34,324 nt of DNA from an uncultured Lachnospiraceae bacterium (GCA_910578845.1 CAJTSL010000040.1:1-34324); one strand, 5' to 3'; shown: positions 8,180 through 15,773, numbered from the stretch's first letter. Numbers and translations: made by a program. Notes: generated by a model not told the origin, from the sequence alone.

Positions 8180-10576
8180 ATGAAAAAACCGAATCTGGAA
8201 AAACCGAATTTCAAAAAATCGAATTGGAAAAAGCCAAATCTGATCAAGCCAAATCTGATCAAGCGAATCCTGCCGCTTATCGTGCTGCCTATGGGAGTGA
8301 CGGCATGTACAAGCGATTATGGCGATAAATTATATGATATGCGCCCGGCAGAGAGCGCCGAAGAGGAGGATCCTTGGCAGGAGGGCGAAACAGCGCCCAC
8401 AGAAGGGGCAGGTGAAGGATTAGAAGAGGTAACGCCGGAGGAGGCACAAGCAGAGCCTGCGCCGGTACCTTCTGAGGGAGAGAGCGGGCAAGTGGACGGG
8501 GATGGCTTAGAGCAGCCGATAGAGACGCGTACGCATACGAATGTAGGGGAGCCATGCATTTCTGACGGCGCGAGCTATTATTTCAGAGCGCAGGGGAAAT
8601 ATTTGAGCGTATATAATGGCAGTGATTTTGAAGACATCTATATCAAAGGTGTCAATTTAGGGTTAGGGAAGCCTGGGTATTTCCCGGGAGAGGCGGCGAT
8701 CACCAAAGAAGAATATGCCAGATGGTTCCGGCAGATTGGTGAGATGAACGCGAATTGCGTCAGAGTGTATACGATTCAGCCGCCTGTTTTCTATGAGGCC
8801 TTATTTGAGTATAATGAAGAGGCGTCCGAGCCTCTCTATCTTTTCCATGGGACATGGTATGACGAGACAAGGCTGGCAGAAACTGCGGATGCTTTTGACG
8901 ATCAATTGTATACGATTTTGCAAAAGGATATGAGGGATTTGGTCGATGTGCTGCATGGGAATTGTACGATCCCTTATGAGCCGGGGAGGGCTTATGGCAC
9001 CTACCAGTATGATGTCTCTCCCTATGTCATCGGCTGGATCTTAGGGATTGAATCGGATGCGACGTTTGTATCGACGACCAATGAGAACCATCCTGACATC
9101 TCGTCTTATGAAGGCACTTATGTGAGCGCGGAAAATCTGGAAGCGTTTGAAGTGTTCTGGGCTAGGACCGGGGACTATCTGCTTTCCTATGAGATGGATC
9201 ATTACGGCATGATGAGGCCGCTAAGCTATTCGAACTGGCCAACGGCTGATATTTTAGAGCATCCAAGCGAGACGATGGAGGAAGAATACAGAATAGATTT
9301 AAACGTGGAAAATTTGCAGCCGACAGATGCTTTCCCGTGTGGCATATTCGCCTCTTATCATATCTATCCATATTATCCGAATTTCCTGTACACGCAGAAG
9401 GAGTATGGGGAATATAGGGATGAGGACGGCACGGTGAATACGTACAAGCCTTATTTGGAAGAGCTGATCGCCGAACACGAGATACCGGTAGTGGTTGCGG
9501 AATTTGGCATCCCGGCATCAAGGGGGATGACCCATGCGAATATCCATACCGGTTTCGATCAGGGCAATAAGACGGAGACGCAACAGGGAGAGATGTTAGT
9601 ATCCATGATGGAAGATATCTATGATACCGGTTATGCAGGCGGCATCGTCTTCACCTGGCAAGATGAATGGTTTAAAAGGACTTGGAATACGGAAGGATAT
9701 ACCAACCCTGACCGGCGTGCTTATTGGAACGACGTCATGACCTGTGAGCAGCATTTCGGATTGCTGGATTTTGTGCCGGGAGAAGGAACAGAAACGGTCA
9801 TATTGGACGGTGACGATGGCGAGTGGAGCGAGGAGGATATCCTTGTACAGACAGAAGGCGCTTCGTTGTCGGTGAAGCATGACTGTGCGTATCTGTATCT
9901 GATGATAAAAAAAGAAGGCGCGGATTTTGCTAAGGAGAAGTATTTCATACCGTTCGATGTTACGCCTAATTCCGGCAGTATCTTCTACGGGGATAAAGAA
10001 TTCCAACAGCCGGCGGATTTCCTCATGATCATGGATGGAAAGGATAATTCGCAGCTTCTGGTACAAAGCTATTATGACTTGTATCAGTACGAATACGATA
10101 AATATGATAAAGAAATTAAGACAACGGGAAAGATGAAGCATCCGGGCAATGATATTTTCCAGCCTATTCATTTCCTGGTGGAGCGGGAGCTGGTATTGCA
10201 GGACCGGGACGAAAGAATCCCTTTGCAGAAGTTTAACGCAGGGGCGCTTGTCTTTGGGACTAGCGCATTTGATGCGGACGAATATAATTCCCTTGCCGAT
10301 TTTTACTACCAGGGGGATGTCTTAGAAGTGCGCATTCCTTGGCTGTTGTTAAATTTCAGGGATCCGTCAAGGAAAGAGATTGAAGATGATTTCTGGCAAA
10401 ACGGTTACTTCTCGGGGATACAGATAGAAGGTGTTTCGATCGGTATTTCGGAGGAGGGAGAGGAATATGTGGAAATGAAAGAGTATCAGTGGGAGGAATG
10501 GGATTATTATCCCTACTTCGAGAGGCTTCGTAAAAGCTATGATATCCTACAGGAGCATTTTGCCACGCTCCCATAG
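8180..10576 (+). CDS. Large lipoprotein with glycoside-hydrolase-like (beta/alpha)8 domain
   Basis: The product is a predicted surface lipoprotein of 798 aa. A Lys/Pro/Asn repeat forms a long n-region, then a hydrophobic stretch ends at VTAC, with the lipidated Cys near residue 43. A Glu/Pro/Gly-rich linker extends to about 110. The catalytic-like domain runs from YIKGVNLGLGKPG to about 540. GWILGIESD (Glu near 291) and VVVAEFGIP (Glu near 441) sit where clan GH-A enzymes place the acid/base and nucleophile. The C-terminal ~250 residues look beta-rich and could bind carbohydrate. The substrate is unknown. I chose the ATG at 8180 because GGGGAAAGG precedes it at good spacing; an in-frame ATG at 8162 lacks this. 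It directly precedes the split sleC-like gene, separated by a hairpin. Confidence 0.75.
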   Translation: MKKPNLEKPNFKKSNWKKPNLIKPNLIKRILPLIVLPMGVTACTSDYGDKLYDMRPAESAEEEDPWQEGETAPTEGAGEGLEEVTPEEAQAEPAPVPSEGESGQVDGDGLEQPIETRTHTNVGEPCISDGASYYFRAQGKYLSVYNGSDFEDIYIKGVNLGLGKPGYFPGEAAITKEEYARWFRQIGEMNANCVRVYTIQPPVFYEALFEYNEEASEPLYLFHGTWYDETRLAETADAFDDQLYTILQKDMRDLVDVLHGNCTIPYEPGRAYGTYQYDVSPYVIGWILGIESDATFVSTTNENHPDISSYEGTYVSAENLEAFEVFWARTGDYLLSYEMDHYGMMRPLSYSNWPTADILEHPSETMEEEYRIDLNVENLQPTDAFPCGIFASYHIYPYYPNFLYTQKEYGEYRDEDGTVNTYKPYLEELIAEHEIPVVVAEFGIPASRGMTHANIHTGFDQGNKTETQQGEMLVSMMEDIYDTGYAGGIVFTWQDEWFKRTWNTEGYTNPDRRAYWNDVMTCEQHFGLLDFVPGEGTETVILDGDDGEWSEEDILVQTEGASLSVKHDCAYLYLMIKKEGADFAKEKYFIPFDVTPNSGSIFYGDKEFQQPADFLMIMDGKDNSQLLVQSYYDLYQYEYDKYDKEIKTTGKMKHPGNDIFQPIHFLVERELVLQDRDERIPLQKFNAGALVFGTSAFDADEYNSLADFYYQGDVLEVRIPWLLLNFRDPSRKEIEDDFWQNGYFSGIQIEGVSIGISEEGEEYVEMKEYQWEEWDYYPYFERLRKSYDILQEHFATLP
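8231..8260 (+). repeat. Exact 15-bp tandem duplication in lipoprotein gene
   Basis: AAGCCAAATCTGATC occurs twice in direct succession, with degenerate copies on both sides. It encodes repeated K-P-N-L-I units in the n-region of the signal peptide. Each unit is five codons, so copy-number change would stay in frame. Confidence 0.85.
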
Positions 10577-10604
10577 CTCCGGCTGCGGAATGTCCTGCGC
10601 CTAT

Positions 10605-10627
10605 GCCGCCATGTGAGTGGCGGCTTT
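10605..10627 (+). terminator. Hairpin between lipoprotein gene and sleC-like gene
   Basis: GCCGCCA (10605-10611) pairs with TGGCGGC (10618-10624) around a 6-nt loop. Only three T residues follow, so termination may be weak. Confidence 0.5.
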
Positions 10628-10637
10628 CCAATACCTG

Positions 10638-10646
10638 CATACAATA
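10638..10646 (+). promoter_or_regulatory. Possible sigma-E/sigma-K type -10 box upstream of sleC-like gene
   Basis: CATACAATA matches both the sigma-K -10 pattern CATANNNTA and the sigma-E -10 pattern CATACANT. It lies 36 nt upstream of the start codon. The -35 region falls in the preceding GC-rich hairpin and matches neither consensus, so this is only suggestive of mother-cell expression. Confidence 0.35.
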
Positions 10647-10681
10647 ACTAGAAAGATAAGAAGGATGAAGCAGGTAAATAT

Positions 10682-11368
10682 ATGAACGAAAATACGTTTC
10701 AATCTGCACAGGCGGAAGGAGAGCAGACCGGCGGGCTGCAGATTAATGTGACCTCGAATATCGGCTTGATACCGATCCAGAATGCTGTGATTTCTATTTC
10801 CTATACGGGAGAGCCGGAAACGACATTGGAAACGTTGCGGACGGATATATCCGGACAGGCGGAAGAAATACAGCTTTCGGCGCCGCCGATTTCTTACAGC
10901 CTGACGCCGGAGTCCCCGATGCCCTATTCGGAGTATAACGTGACGGTAGAAGCGCCGGGATACGAGCCGGTCATGGTTTCCGGGGTGGAAGTGCTGCCGG
11001 ATGTAACAGCGGTGCAGAACATCCGTATGATACCGACAGAGACTTCTAATGAGACAGAAGAGGTGCTTCTTATTCCGGACCATACATTGTATGGGGAATA
11101 TCCGCCTAAGATTCCCGAAGATGAGATCAAACCGATGGATGAGACTGGTGAAATTGTACTGAGCAGAGTCGTCATACCGGAGTATGTAGTCGTCCACGAT
11201 GGAGTCCCCTCCGACCGTAGTGCGCCGAACTATTATGTACGCTACAAAGATTATATTAAAAACGTAGCCTCCTCCGAAATTTATGCGACCTGGCCGGAGA
11301 GCGCCATTTATGCGAATATTCTGGCGATTCTTTCCTTTACTTTGAACAGAGTATATACGGAGTGGTAA
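10682..11368 (+). CDS. sleC: SleC-like spore cortex-lytic enzyme, 5' segment (interrupted)
   Basis: These 228 codons encode the N-terminal half of a protein resembling SleC of Clostridium, a spore cortex hydrolase made as a zymogen. Residues 18-118 look like the beta-rich N-terminal prodomain (LQINVTSNIGLIPIQNA, APPISYSLTPESPMPYSEY). The SpoIID-like catalytic domain starts near VVIPEYVVVHDG (163-174). It contains DYIKNVASSEIYATWPESA, where E199 aligns with the catalytic Glu position of SpoIID as I recall it. The frame ends at W228 in NRVYTEW. The TAA stop straddles the junction with the intervening element: its T and first A are in the shared GGTA core and its last A is element DNA. The rest lies at 15127-15708. 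No signal peptide is visible, as expected for a mother-cell product. The symbol is by resemblance. Confidence 0.82.
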   Translation: MNENTFQSAQAEGEQTGGLQINVTSNIGLIPIQNAVISISYTGEPETTLETLRTDISGQAEEIQLSAPPISYSLTPESPMPYSEYNVTVEAPGYEPVMVSGVEVLPDVTAVQNIRMIPTETSNETEEVLLIPDHTLYGEYPPKIPEDEIKPMDETGEIVLSRVVIPEYVVVHDGVPSDRSAPNYYVRYKDYIKNVASSEIYATWPESAIYANILAILSFTLNRVYTEW

Positions 11369-11388
11369 GGAAACCACCGCTCCTTCAT
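11364..11388 (+). other. attL: core GGTA plus left inverted arm
   Basis: The core GGTA (11364-11367) is followed by AG and then GAAACCACCGCTCC (11370-11383). This is the exact reverse complement of the arm at the right end. The match extends to 18 of 19 bases through 11388, and the recombinase stop codon lies inside this arm. Confidence 0.85.
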
Positions 11389-13034
11389 GGTAAGGCGTTT
11401 TCCGGCGTTGTTTTGAAGCGGAGAATGATCCTATCCGGACATATTTCTATCCGGTCGAGCAGCAGATTGATTATGATCCGTTGCGTCTCCCTTGTGGCGC
11501 TTAGGAAGACTTGCCGCCACGTCGTTGGGAGTTCCGGGACCGGCATCGCGTTTTGGGTGTTTTGTAATGTCAGCGCGTCGTCGATGTCTTGTAGCTGTTT
11601 TTGCGCCGCGGCCTCTTTCTCTTTCAGCCTTTGGATGGCGGATGCGATATCTTCAACGGATAATGGGTGTTCTCCGTTTATGGCATCAGGGATCTGTTCC
11701 TGCATGAGAAGGATATCTTGCCTGATTTTATCTAAGGCATTTCTTGCTTTTGTCAATGCCGTTTCGTAGGCTTTTTTCCCCAGTTCCTGTCTTTGGCTTA
11801 TGATGCCAGAGATGTCTTCCCCTTTCAGGAAATCTTCGATATAGCAAGCAAGCGCTTCCAGGACGCTGTTTTCTATATTGTCGGCGCAGGCTTGGGACAT
11901 TGGAGGGTGCGGCATGCCGTTTTCCAGTGCCTGGCAGCGATAGAGGCGCCGCTTGCTTGCCCGCTTTTCACCGCTGCTTTTCCGGGTCCAATAGCTGTAG
12001 CGGGTAGCATTTGTCATTTTCCTGCCGCAGGCGCTACAGTAAAGGACGTCTGTTAAGAGGAAAATGCCGTCATTTCTTGTCGTGACGGGAATATCTTTAT
12101 GCTCTGCGCTTTTTTTGTATAGCATGGCGCGGTATTTCCTTTTTTCTTGTGTGTGCCGCCATGTTTCACTGTCGATGATCTGTATTTCGCGATTGGGGAC
12201 TTGTGCATAGACCCAATCGGCGGGGGCTCTCCTATGGGAATGGCTGTCTTTTCTCTCGCGGCGTTTGTATGCGGCATATCCCGCATAGATGGGATTTGTG
12301 AGGATACTGGTGATGGTCCCGCTTTTCCATTCTCCGTTTGGAGCAAGCGCTTTATAATAGGGATCTTCGTTCAATGTTCTTGCGATTTTCATGGAGCCAA
12401 GCTCTCTTTGCAGGGACAGACGGTAAATATAGCGCACGGCATCCGCTTGTTGGGGGACGATTTCCAGTTTGTGCAGGGCGCGGCCGTGTTTGCTGATCTC
12501 GCCGGAGAGGGCGAGCCGATAGCCGTATGGCGCAGAGCCGCCCATGAATTTTCCTTTCAGGACGAGTTTCTGTGCGTTGTCTTTGACCCGCATGCCCGTA
12601 TCGGAGCTGCTTTTCTGCGCATTCCCATAACGGAGCGCTAACATCATTTGCCCCAGGATATCGTCGCTTTCCGGGGAGATGCAGCCATCTTTGACAGTAT
12701 AGATGTCTACGCCGTAACTCTTTAGCGTCATGACATAGGCGCCGATTTCCCACATGCGCCTGCCGATGCGGTCATCTTTGTAAGCGGCCAGGATGTCATA
12801 TTCATGATGCATGGCGTCTCTTAACGCTTCTTGTAAAACGTCCCGTTTGCTTAGCGCGTTCCGGTAGCCGCTCATGCTGCCTTCGTAATATTCCTTGTCA
12901 TCTAGTGTCCAGTCTTCGTGTCCGGCGACATAGTCTAGCACAAGCTGGCGCTGTATGGATAAATCCCCGTCTGTTTCCAATTGCTGGTTGGAGCTGACGC
13001 GTAATAAAATACGGACTCGGTTTATGTTAACCAC
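11385..13034 (-). CDS. Large serine recombinase of the intervening element
   Basis: The product is a 549-aa site-specific recombinase that would cut at the central GT of the att sites through a 5'-phosphoserine link. The N-terminal resolvase domain has RVSSNQQ with catalytic S14 and the arginine motif DDRIGRR near 88-94. The recombinase domain begins around GGSAPYGYRL. A zinc ribbon follows (LYCSACGRKM, then YRCQ and a later Cys). The long coiled-coil, about 405-490, is typical of large serine integrases, and the C-terminal WRQVFLSATRETQRIIINLLLDRIEI is a family hallmark. The start appears to be a GTG that overlaps the end of the upstream 59-aa ORF. AAAGG is only 1 nt away, so coupled translation is likely. 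The 3' end lies 18 nt from the left core. Confidence 0.93.
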   Translation of the reverse strand: MVNINRVRILLRVSSNQQLETDGDLSIQRQLVLDYVAGHEDWTLDDKEYYEGSMSGYRNALSKRDVLQEALRDAMHHEYDILAAYKDDRIGRRMWEIGAYVMTLKSYGVDIYTVKDGCISPESDDILGQMMLALRYGNAQKSSSDTGMRVKDNAQKLVLKGKFMGGSAPYGYRLALSGEISKHGRALHKLEIVPQQADAVRYIYRLSLQRELGSMKIARTLNEDPYYKALAPNGEWKSGTITSILTNPIYAGYAAYKRRERKDSHSHRRAPADWVYAQVPNREIQIIDSETWRHTQEKRKYRAMLYKKSAEHKDIPVTTRNDGIFLLTDVLYCSACGRKMTNATRYSYWTRKSSGEKRASKRRLYRCQALENGMPHPPMSQACADNIENSVLEALACYIEDFLKGEDISGIISQRQELGKKAYETALTKARNALDKIRQDILLMQEQIPDAINGEHPLSVEDIASAIQRLKEKEAAAQKQLQDIDDALTLQNTQNAMPVPELPTTWRQVFLSATRETQRIIINLLLDRIEICPDRIILRFKTTPENALP

Positions 13035-13201
13035 CCTTTCTGATGCATCTGATCATATAATTCGTTTACCAAAATTGCCGTTACTTCTTTTTGCAGCTTA
13101 GCCGTAAGGCTTCCTTCTCCCGGTGGGACATCCGCAAACTCAAATATGATTTCCGGCGCTTTTTCATGCTGATCTGGCGGTGAATAGAAGTTTTTCCCCA
13201 T
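13022..13201 (-). CDS. Small protein upstream of and overlapping the recombinase
   Basis: This 59-aa ORF (MGKNFYSPPDQ...) is not a family I recognise. AAAGGA sits 6 nt before the ATG at 13201, which I prefer over a GTG at 13252 that lacks a ribosome binding site. Residues 25-59 look helical and amphipathic. It ends 13 nt inside the recombinase frame, so the two are probably translated together. A perfect TTGACA (13279-13284, minus strand) lies upstream, but I see no clear -10 at normal spacing. By position it could be a recombination directionality factor or a regulator of the recombinase; that is inference, with no motif to support it. Confidence 0.6.
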   Translation of the reverse strand: MGKNFYSPPDQHEKAPEIIFEFADVPPGEGSLTAKLQKEVTAILVNELYDQMHQKGWLT

Positions 13202-13325
13202 CGTATGTCCTTTGGCTTCTTCCTTTGTTTCCATCATATTGGAGAGGGACACATTACATTCCTAAAAGCCGGGGAGCCTGTCAACAAAATCTGCTAAAAA
13301 CAGACAAAAATGGGTAAAGTGAATA

Positions 13326-13354
13326 ATGACTTTTCAAATGCCCCATGATATAAT
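13326..13354 (+). promoter_or_regulatory. Sigma-A-like promoter of the DUF5722 gene
   Basis: ATGACT (13326-13331), a 17-bp spacer and a perfect TATAAT (13349-13354) lie 45 nt upstream of the start codon, inside the element. The cargo gene therefore appears to have its own vegetative-type promoter. Confidence 0.65.
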
Positions 13355-13398
13355 AGACGCAAGCAAAATTAGAAAATAGGTGCGGCAGAGGAGGAAAT

Positions 13399-15069
13399 AT
13401 GAAGAGCAGAAGAAAATCCATGATAGCAAAGATGATTAAAATCGTAGCGGTCATCACCATCGTATTCGTGATGGGTGCTTCTCGTATGATGGAGGGCACG
13501 ATGCATGAAGTTGAGGCGGCTGGCAGGTCAGTCACGATTGATTCTTGTCTGATTTCGGGCACGGATGTAGTATGTGGCTTGAAGACGAACAGCATCCCGG
13601 CAAGCGATGACGGTAAGTTTTATATCTATGCAAACGAAGTCTTTGAGGATGGCGCGACAGGCGATATTGTGGCGGTCACGGATGCAGGCACGTCTGTTAC
13701 GGTAAGTTTTCCTTTGCAGTACAATACGGCGGAGTCCAATCTGAGCCGTAAGTTTTTGGTCGCAGTCAAGCAGGGCGGACAGATGGTCCAGGTGAGCGAC
13801 GAGCATTATATCACCAATCCGGAGGCGATCGCGACCTGTACGGCGACCCGGAAAGACGCCGGGATTAAAGGGATCTTGCCTGATCTGGAGAAATCTTCCA
13901 AAGAAGAAGTACAGACGCTTGGCATTAAGCAGATTGTTTATAATATAGCGCTTGACGATATATGCGTAGACGAGACGGTCCCGGGAGCGATCCCATTTCC
14001 TTATAACGGAAAGACCTATTATTTTAACCAAGGAATGATATCTAAGTATGATTCTATGATCCGGAGCTTTAACATCTATGGCGTGCAGGTAACGATCGTG
14101 TTACTAAACCGCGGCGACGGGATCTATACACAGCATCTTGTGCATCCGCTGGCGACGGGAGAGGAAAGAGAAGAATGTCCCGGGTATGCGCTGAATGTAG
14201 AAGATGAAGCAGCAGTAAATCATTTGAAAGCGATTGGCGCCTTCTTGGGGCAGCGCTATTCAGGCTATTTTGATTGTGGGCAGGTGGATAACTGGATTCT
14301 CGGGAATGAGGTCAACGCCCGTACGTCCTGGTGGTACACCAGTTCGGATTCTTTGGACTTTAACGTGGGGATTTATGTGAAAGCATTCCGTATCCTCTAT
14401 AATGAAATGAAGAGCATGAATGCCAATGTACGGATTTACAATTCCATTGACCAGGAGTGGAACCGGAAATCCAATCCGGGAAGCTTCCTTGCCAAAGAGT
14501 ATTTAGACCAGTTTAACTACTATATGAACCGTGAGGGCAACATTGACTGGGGGCTTTCTTATCATCCTTATAATTCGCCGCTCTATGACCCTTATGCATG
14601 GAACGGGCCGGAAGTATGGGTCAAAGAAGATATTACGACGCCTTATATCACTATGCAGAACATGGACATTTTGATTGATTATATGCACCAGGATGAATTC
14701 CTTAGCCCGACGGGAGAAGTCAGGAGCATTTCCCTTGCGGAAATAGGCTATACTTCCAGTTTTGGCTCTGAGAACCAGGAAGCGTCGATTGCCTACGGGT
14801 ATTTGAAAGCGGCGTCGCTCCCGGATGTAGATGCGTTCATTTTGTTCAGGCAGACAGATGACGCTCATGAGATGGAGAGCCATTTGGCGCTTGGCCTATT
14901 TGACCTTGCCGGGAACCCGAAGCCGTCTTATGAGATTTATAAGAACCTTGGCACTGCCAATGAAGCGGAAGTAAAGGCAAGGGCATCCGAGATTATTGGC
15001 ATGGACATTGACGAGATGATCAGCCAGAACATTGTATGGACGAGAAGCGGCAATGGCGTTGTGCAATAG
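13399..15069 (+). CDS. DUF5722-type secreted glycoside-hydrolase-like protein (element cargo)
   Basis: This 556-aa protein has an N-terminal membrane/signal segment (about 12-28, then VEAAG, a plausible cleavage region). A beta-rich domain follows to about 150, then a (beta/alpha)8-like domain. WILGNEVNA places a Glu at 304 and SLAEIGYTS a Glu at 448, the usual positions of acid/base and nucleophile in clan GH-A. LSYHPYNSPLYDP lies between them. I recall this arrangement as the DUF5722 family of gut Clostridia; the substrate is unknown. AGGAGG precedes the ATG. It is encoded within the intervening element, in the same direction as sleC, and would be lost on excision. It is unrelated in sequence to the recombinase and looks like cargo rather than part of the recombination machinery. 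Confidence 0.82.
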   Translation: MKSRRKSMIAKMIKIVAVITIVFVMGASRMMEGTMHEVEAAGRSVTIDSCLISGTDVVCGLKTNSIPASDDGKFYIYANEVFEDGATGDIVAVTDAGTSVTVSFPLQYNTAESNLSRKFLVAVKQGGQMVQVSDEHYITNPEAIATCTATRKDAGIKGILPDLEKSSKEEVQTLGIKQIVYNIALDDICVDETVPGAIPFPYNGKTYYFNQGMISKYDSMIRSFNIYGVQVTIVLLNRGDGIYTQHLVHPLATGEEREECPGYALNVEDEAAVNHLKAIGAFLGQRYSGYFDCGQVDNWILGNEVNARTSWWYTSSDSLDFNVGIYVKAFRILYNEMKSMNANVRIYNSIDQEWNRKSNPGSFLAKEYLDQFNYYMNREGNIDWGLSYHPYNSPLYDPYAWNGPEVWVKEDITTPYITMQNMDILIDYMHQDEFLSPTGEVRSISLAEIGYTSSFGSENQEASIAYGYLKAASLPDVDAFILFRQTDDAHEMESHLALGLFDLAGNPKPSYEIYKNLGTANEAEVKARASEIIGMDIDEMISQNIVWTRSGNGVVQ

Positions 15070-15072
15070 CAA

Positions 15073-15101
15073 AGGGCAATAAGCGCCCTGCCATAGGCAG
15101 G
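15073..15101 (+). terminator. Two adjacent hairpins near the right end of the element
   Basis: AGGGC/GCCCT (15073-15077 with 15085-15089) and CCTGCC/GGCAGG (15087-15092 with 15096-15101) lie just after the DUF5722 stop. There is no T-run, and the two stems overlap by 3 nt and are alternatives. They may end the cargo transcript before it enters the 3' half of sleC, or mark an accessory site. Confidence 0.35.
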
Positions 15102-15103
15102 CG

Positions 15104-15128
15104 ATGAGGGAGCGGTGGTTTCGCGGTA
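15104..15128 (+). other. attR: right inverted arm plus core GGTA
   Basis: GGAGCGGTGGTTTC (15109-15122), then GC and the core GGTA (15125-15128). The arm is the perfect inverted partner of 11370-11383. Sequence right of the core continues the sleC reading frame. Confidence 0.85.
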
Positions 15129-15708
15129 CCGTAACCAAGGCTACAATTTTACCATCACCTCTTCCACGGCGTATGACCAGAAGTGGATCCGTGGCAGGAA
15201 CACATATGAGAACATTGATAGGCTGGTGGATGCTATTTTCGCCAACTATCTTTCCAGGCCTGGCGTCAGGCAGCCGATTTTCACTTCCTATTGTGACGGA
15301 CAGCGGGTGACTTGTAACGGCCTTAGCCAGTGGGGGTCGAAATATCTTGGAGATGAAGGATATTCGGCAATTGAGATTATCCGTTATTACTATGGGAGCG
15401 ATATGTATATCAATTCTGCGGTCAGCGTGTCAGGCGTGCCATCTTCCTGGCCGGGATATAATCTGACGATTGGCGCGTCAGGCGATAAGGTCAGGCAAAT
15501 ACAGCAGCAGTTGAACCGGATCGCCCAGAATTTCCCTGCGATACCGACTGTGAGCGCGGATGGCATTTATGGCGCGAAGACGGCGGAAGCAGTGCGGGCG
15601 TTCCAGCGGGTCTTCGGATTGCCACAGAGCGGCATCGTAGATTATCCTACATGGTATGAGATTTCGGAGATTTATGTAGGAGTCAGCCGTATTTCGGAAC
15701 CGGGTTAA
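15127..15708 (+). CDS. sleC: SleC-like spore cortex-lytic enzyme, 3' segment (interrupted)
   Basis: This segment encodes Y229 to G421 of the restored protein. It continues the SpoIID-like domain (YRNQGYNFTITSSTAYD, SYCDGQRVTC), including the family motif GLSQWGSKYLGDEGYSAIEIIRYYYG. A C-terminal peptidoglycan-binding domain 1 follows: IGASGDKVRQIQQQLN, then DGIYGAKTAEAVRAFQ and GIVDYPTWYEI. It has no start codon of its own with a usable ribosome binding site; the nearest GTG (15115) is in element DNA, 2-3 nt from a purine-rich run. It should therefore be silent until excision joins it to 10682-11365. The frame is intact with no stops or frameshifts, which argues for continued selection. Confidence 0.85.
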   Translation, partial: YRNQGYNFTITSSTAYDQKWIRGRNTYENIDRLVDAIFANYLSRPGVRQPIFTSYCDGQRVTCNGLSQWGSKYLGDEGYSAIEIIRYYYGSDMYINSAVSVSGVPSSWPGYNLTIGASGDKVRQIQQQLNRIAQNFPAIPTVSADGIYGAKTAEAVRAFQRVFGLPQSGIVDYPTWYEISEIYVGVSRISEPG

Positions 15709-15773
15709 AAGCCGGATCATGGAAGATATAGCATTTTGCCTGCGGGCATAATGGAATGCAATAGAGCAATTGT

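Larger units (their letters stand above)
11364..15128. mobile_element. Site-specific intervening element splitting the sleC-like gene
   Basis: The element is bounded by the direct repeat GGTA at 11364-11367 and 15125-15128, a 3761-bp offset. It holds a large serine recombinase (-), a 59-aa overlapping ORF (-) and a DUF5722-type secreted enzyme (+). Deleting one unit joins TGG and TAC so that VYTEW continues into YRNQGYNF in frame. This restores a 421-codon gene, about the length I recall for SleC (roughly 420-440 aa). The inserted length is not a multiple of three and the junction creates a stop, so the inserted state cannot make full-length protein. No transposase, phage structural gene or conjugation gene is present. 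Confidence 0.9.

Noticed and set aside
11362..12641. Several plus-strand open frames (for example 11362-11769 and 12147-12641) inside the element
   Set aside because: They are antisense to the recombinase, which has complete family motifs; they lack ribosome sites and recognisable domains.
13018..13045. Programmed frameshift fusing the 59-aa ORF to the recombinase
   Set aside because: AAAGGG is near the overlap, but it is not in the register of a canonical -1 slippery heptamer, and the recombinase domain is complete from the GTG.
11364..15128. Insertion sequence with terminal inverted repeats
   Set aside because: There is no transposase. The inverted arms lie inside the 4-bp core and form one palindrome on joining, as for a serine recombinase att site, and the host gene is restored exactly.
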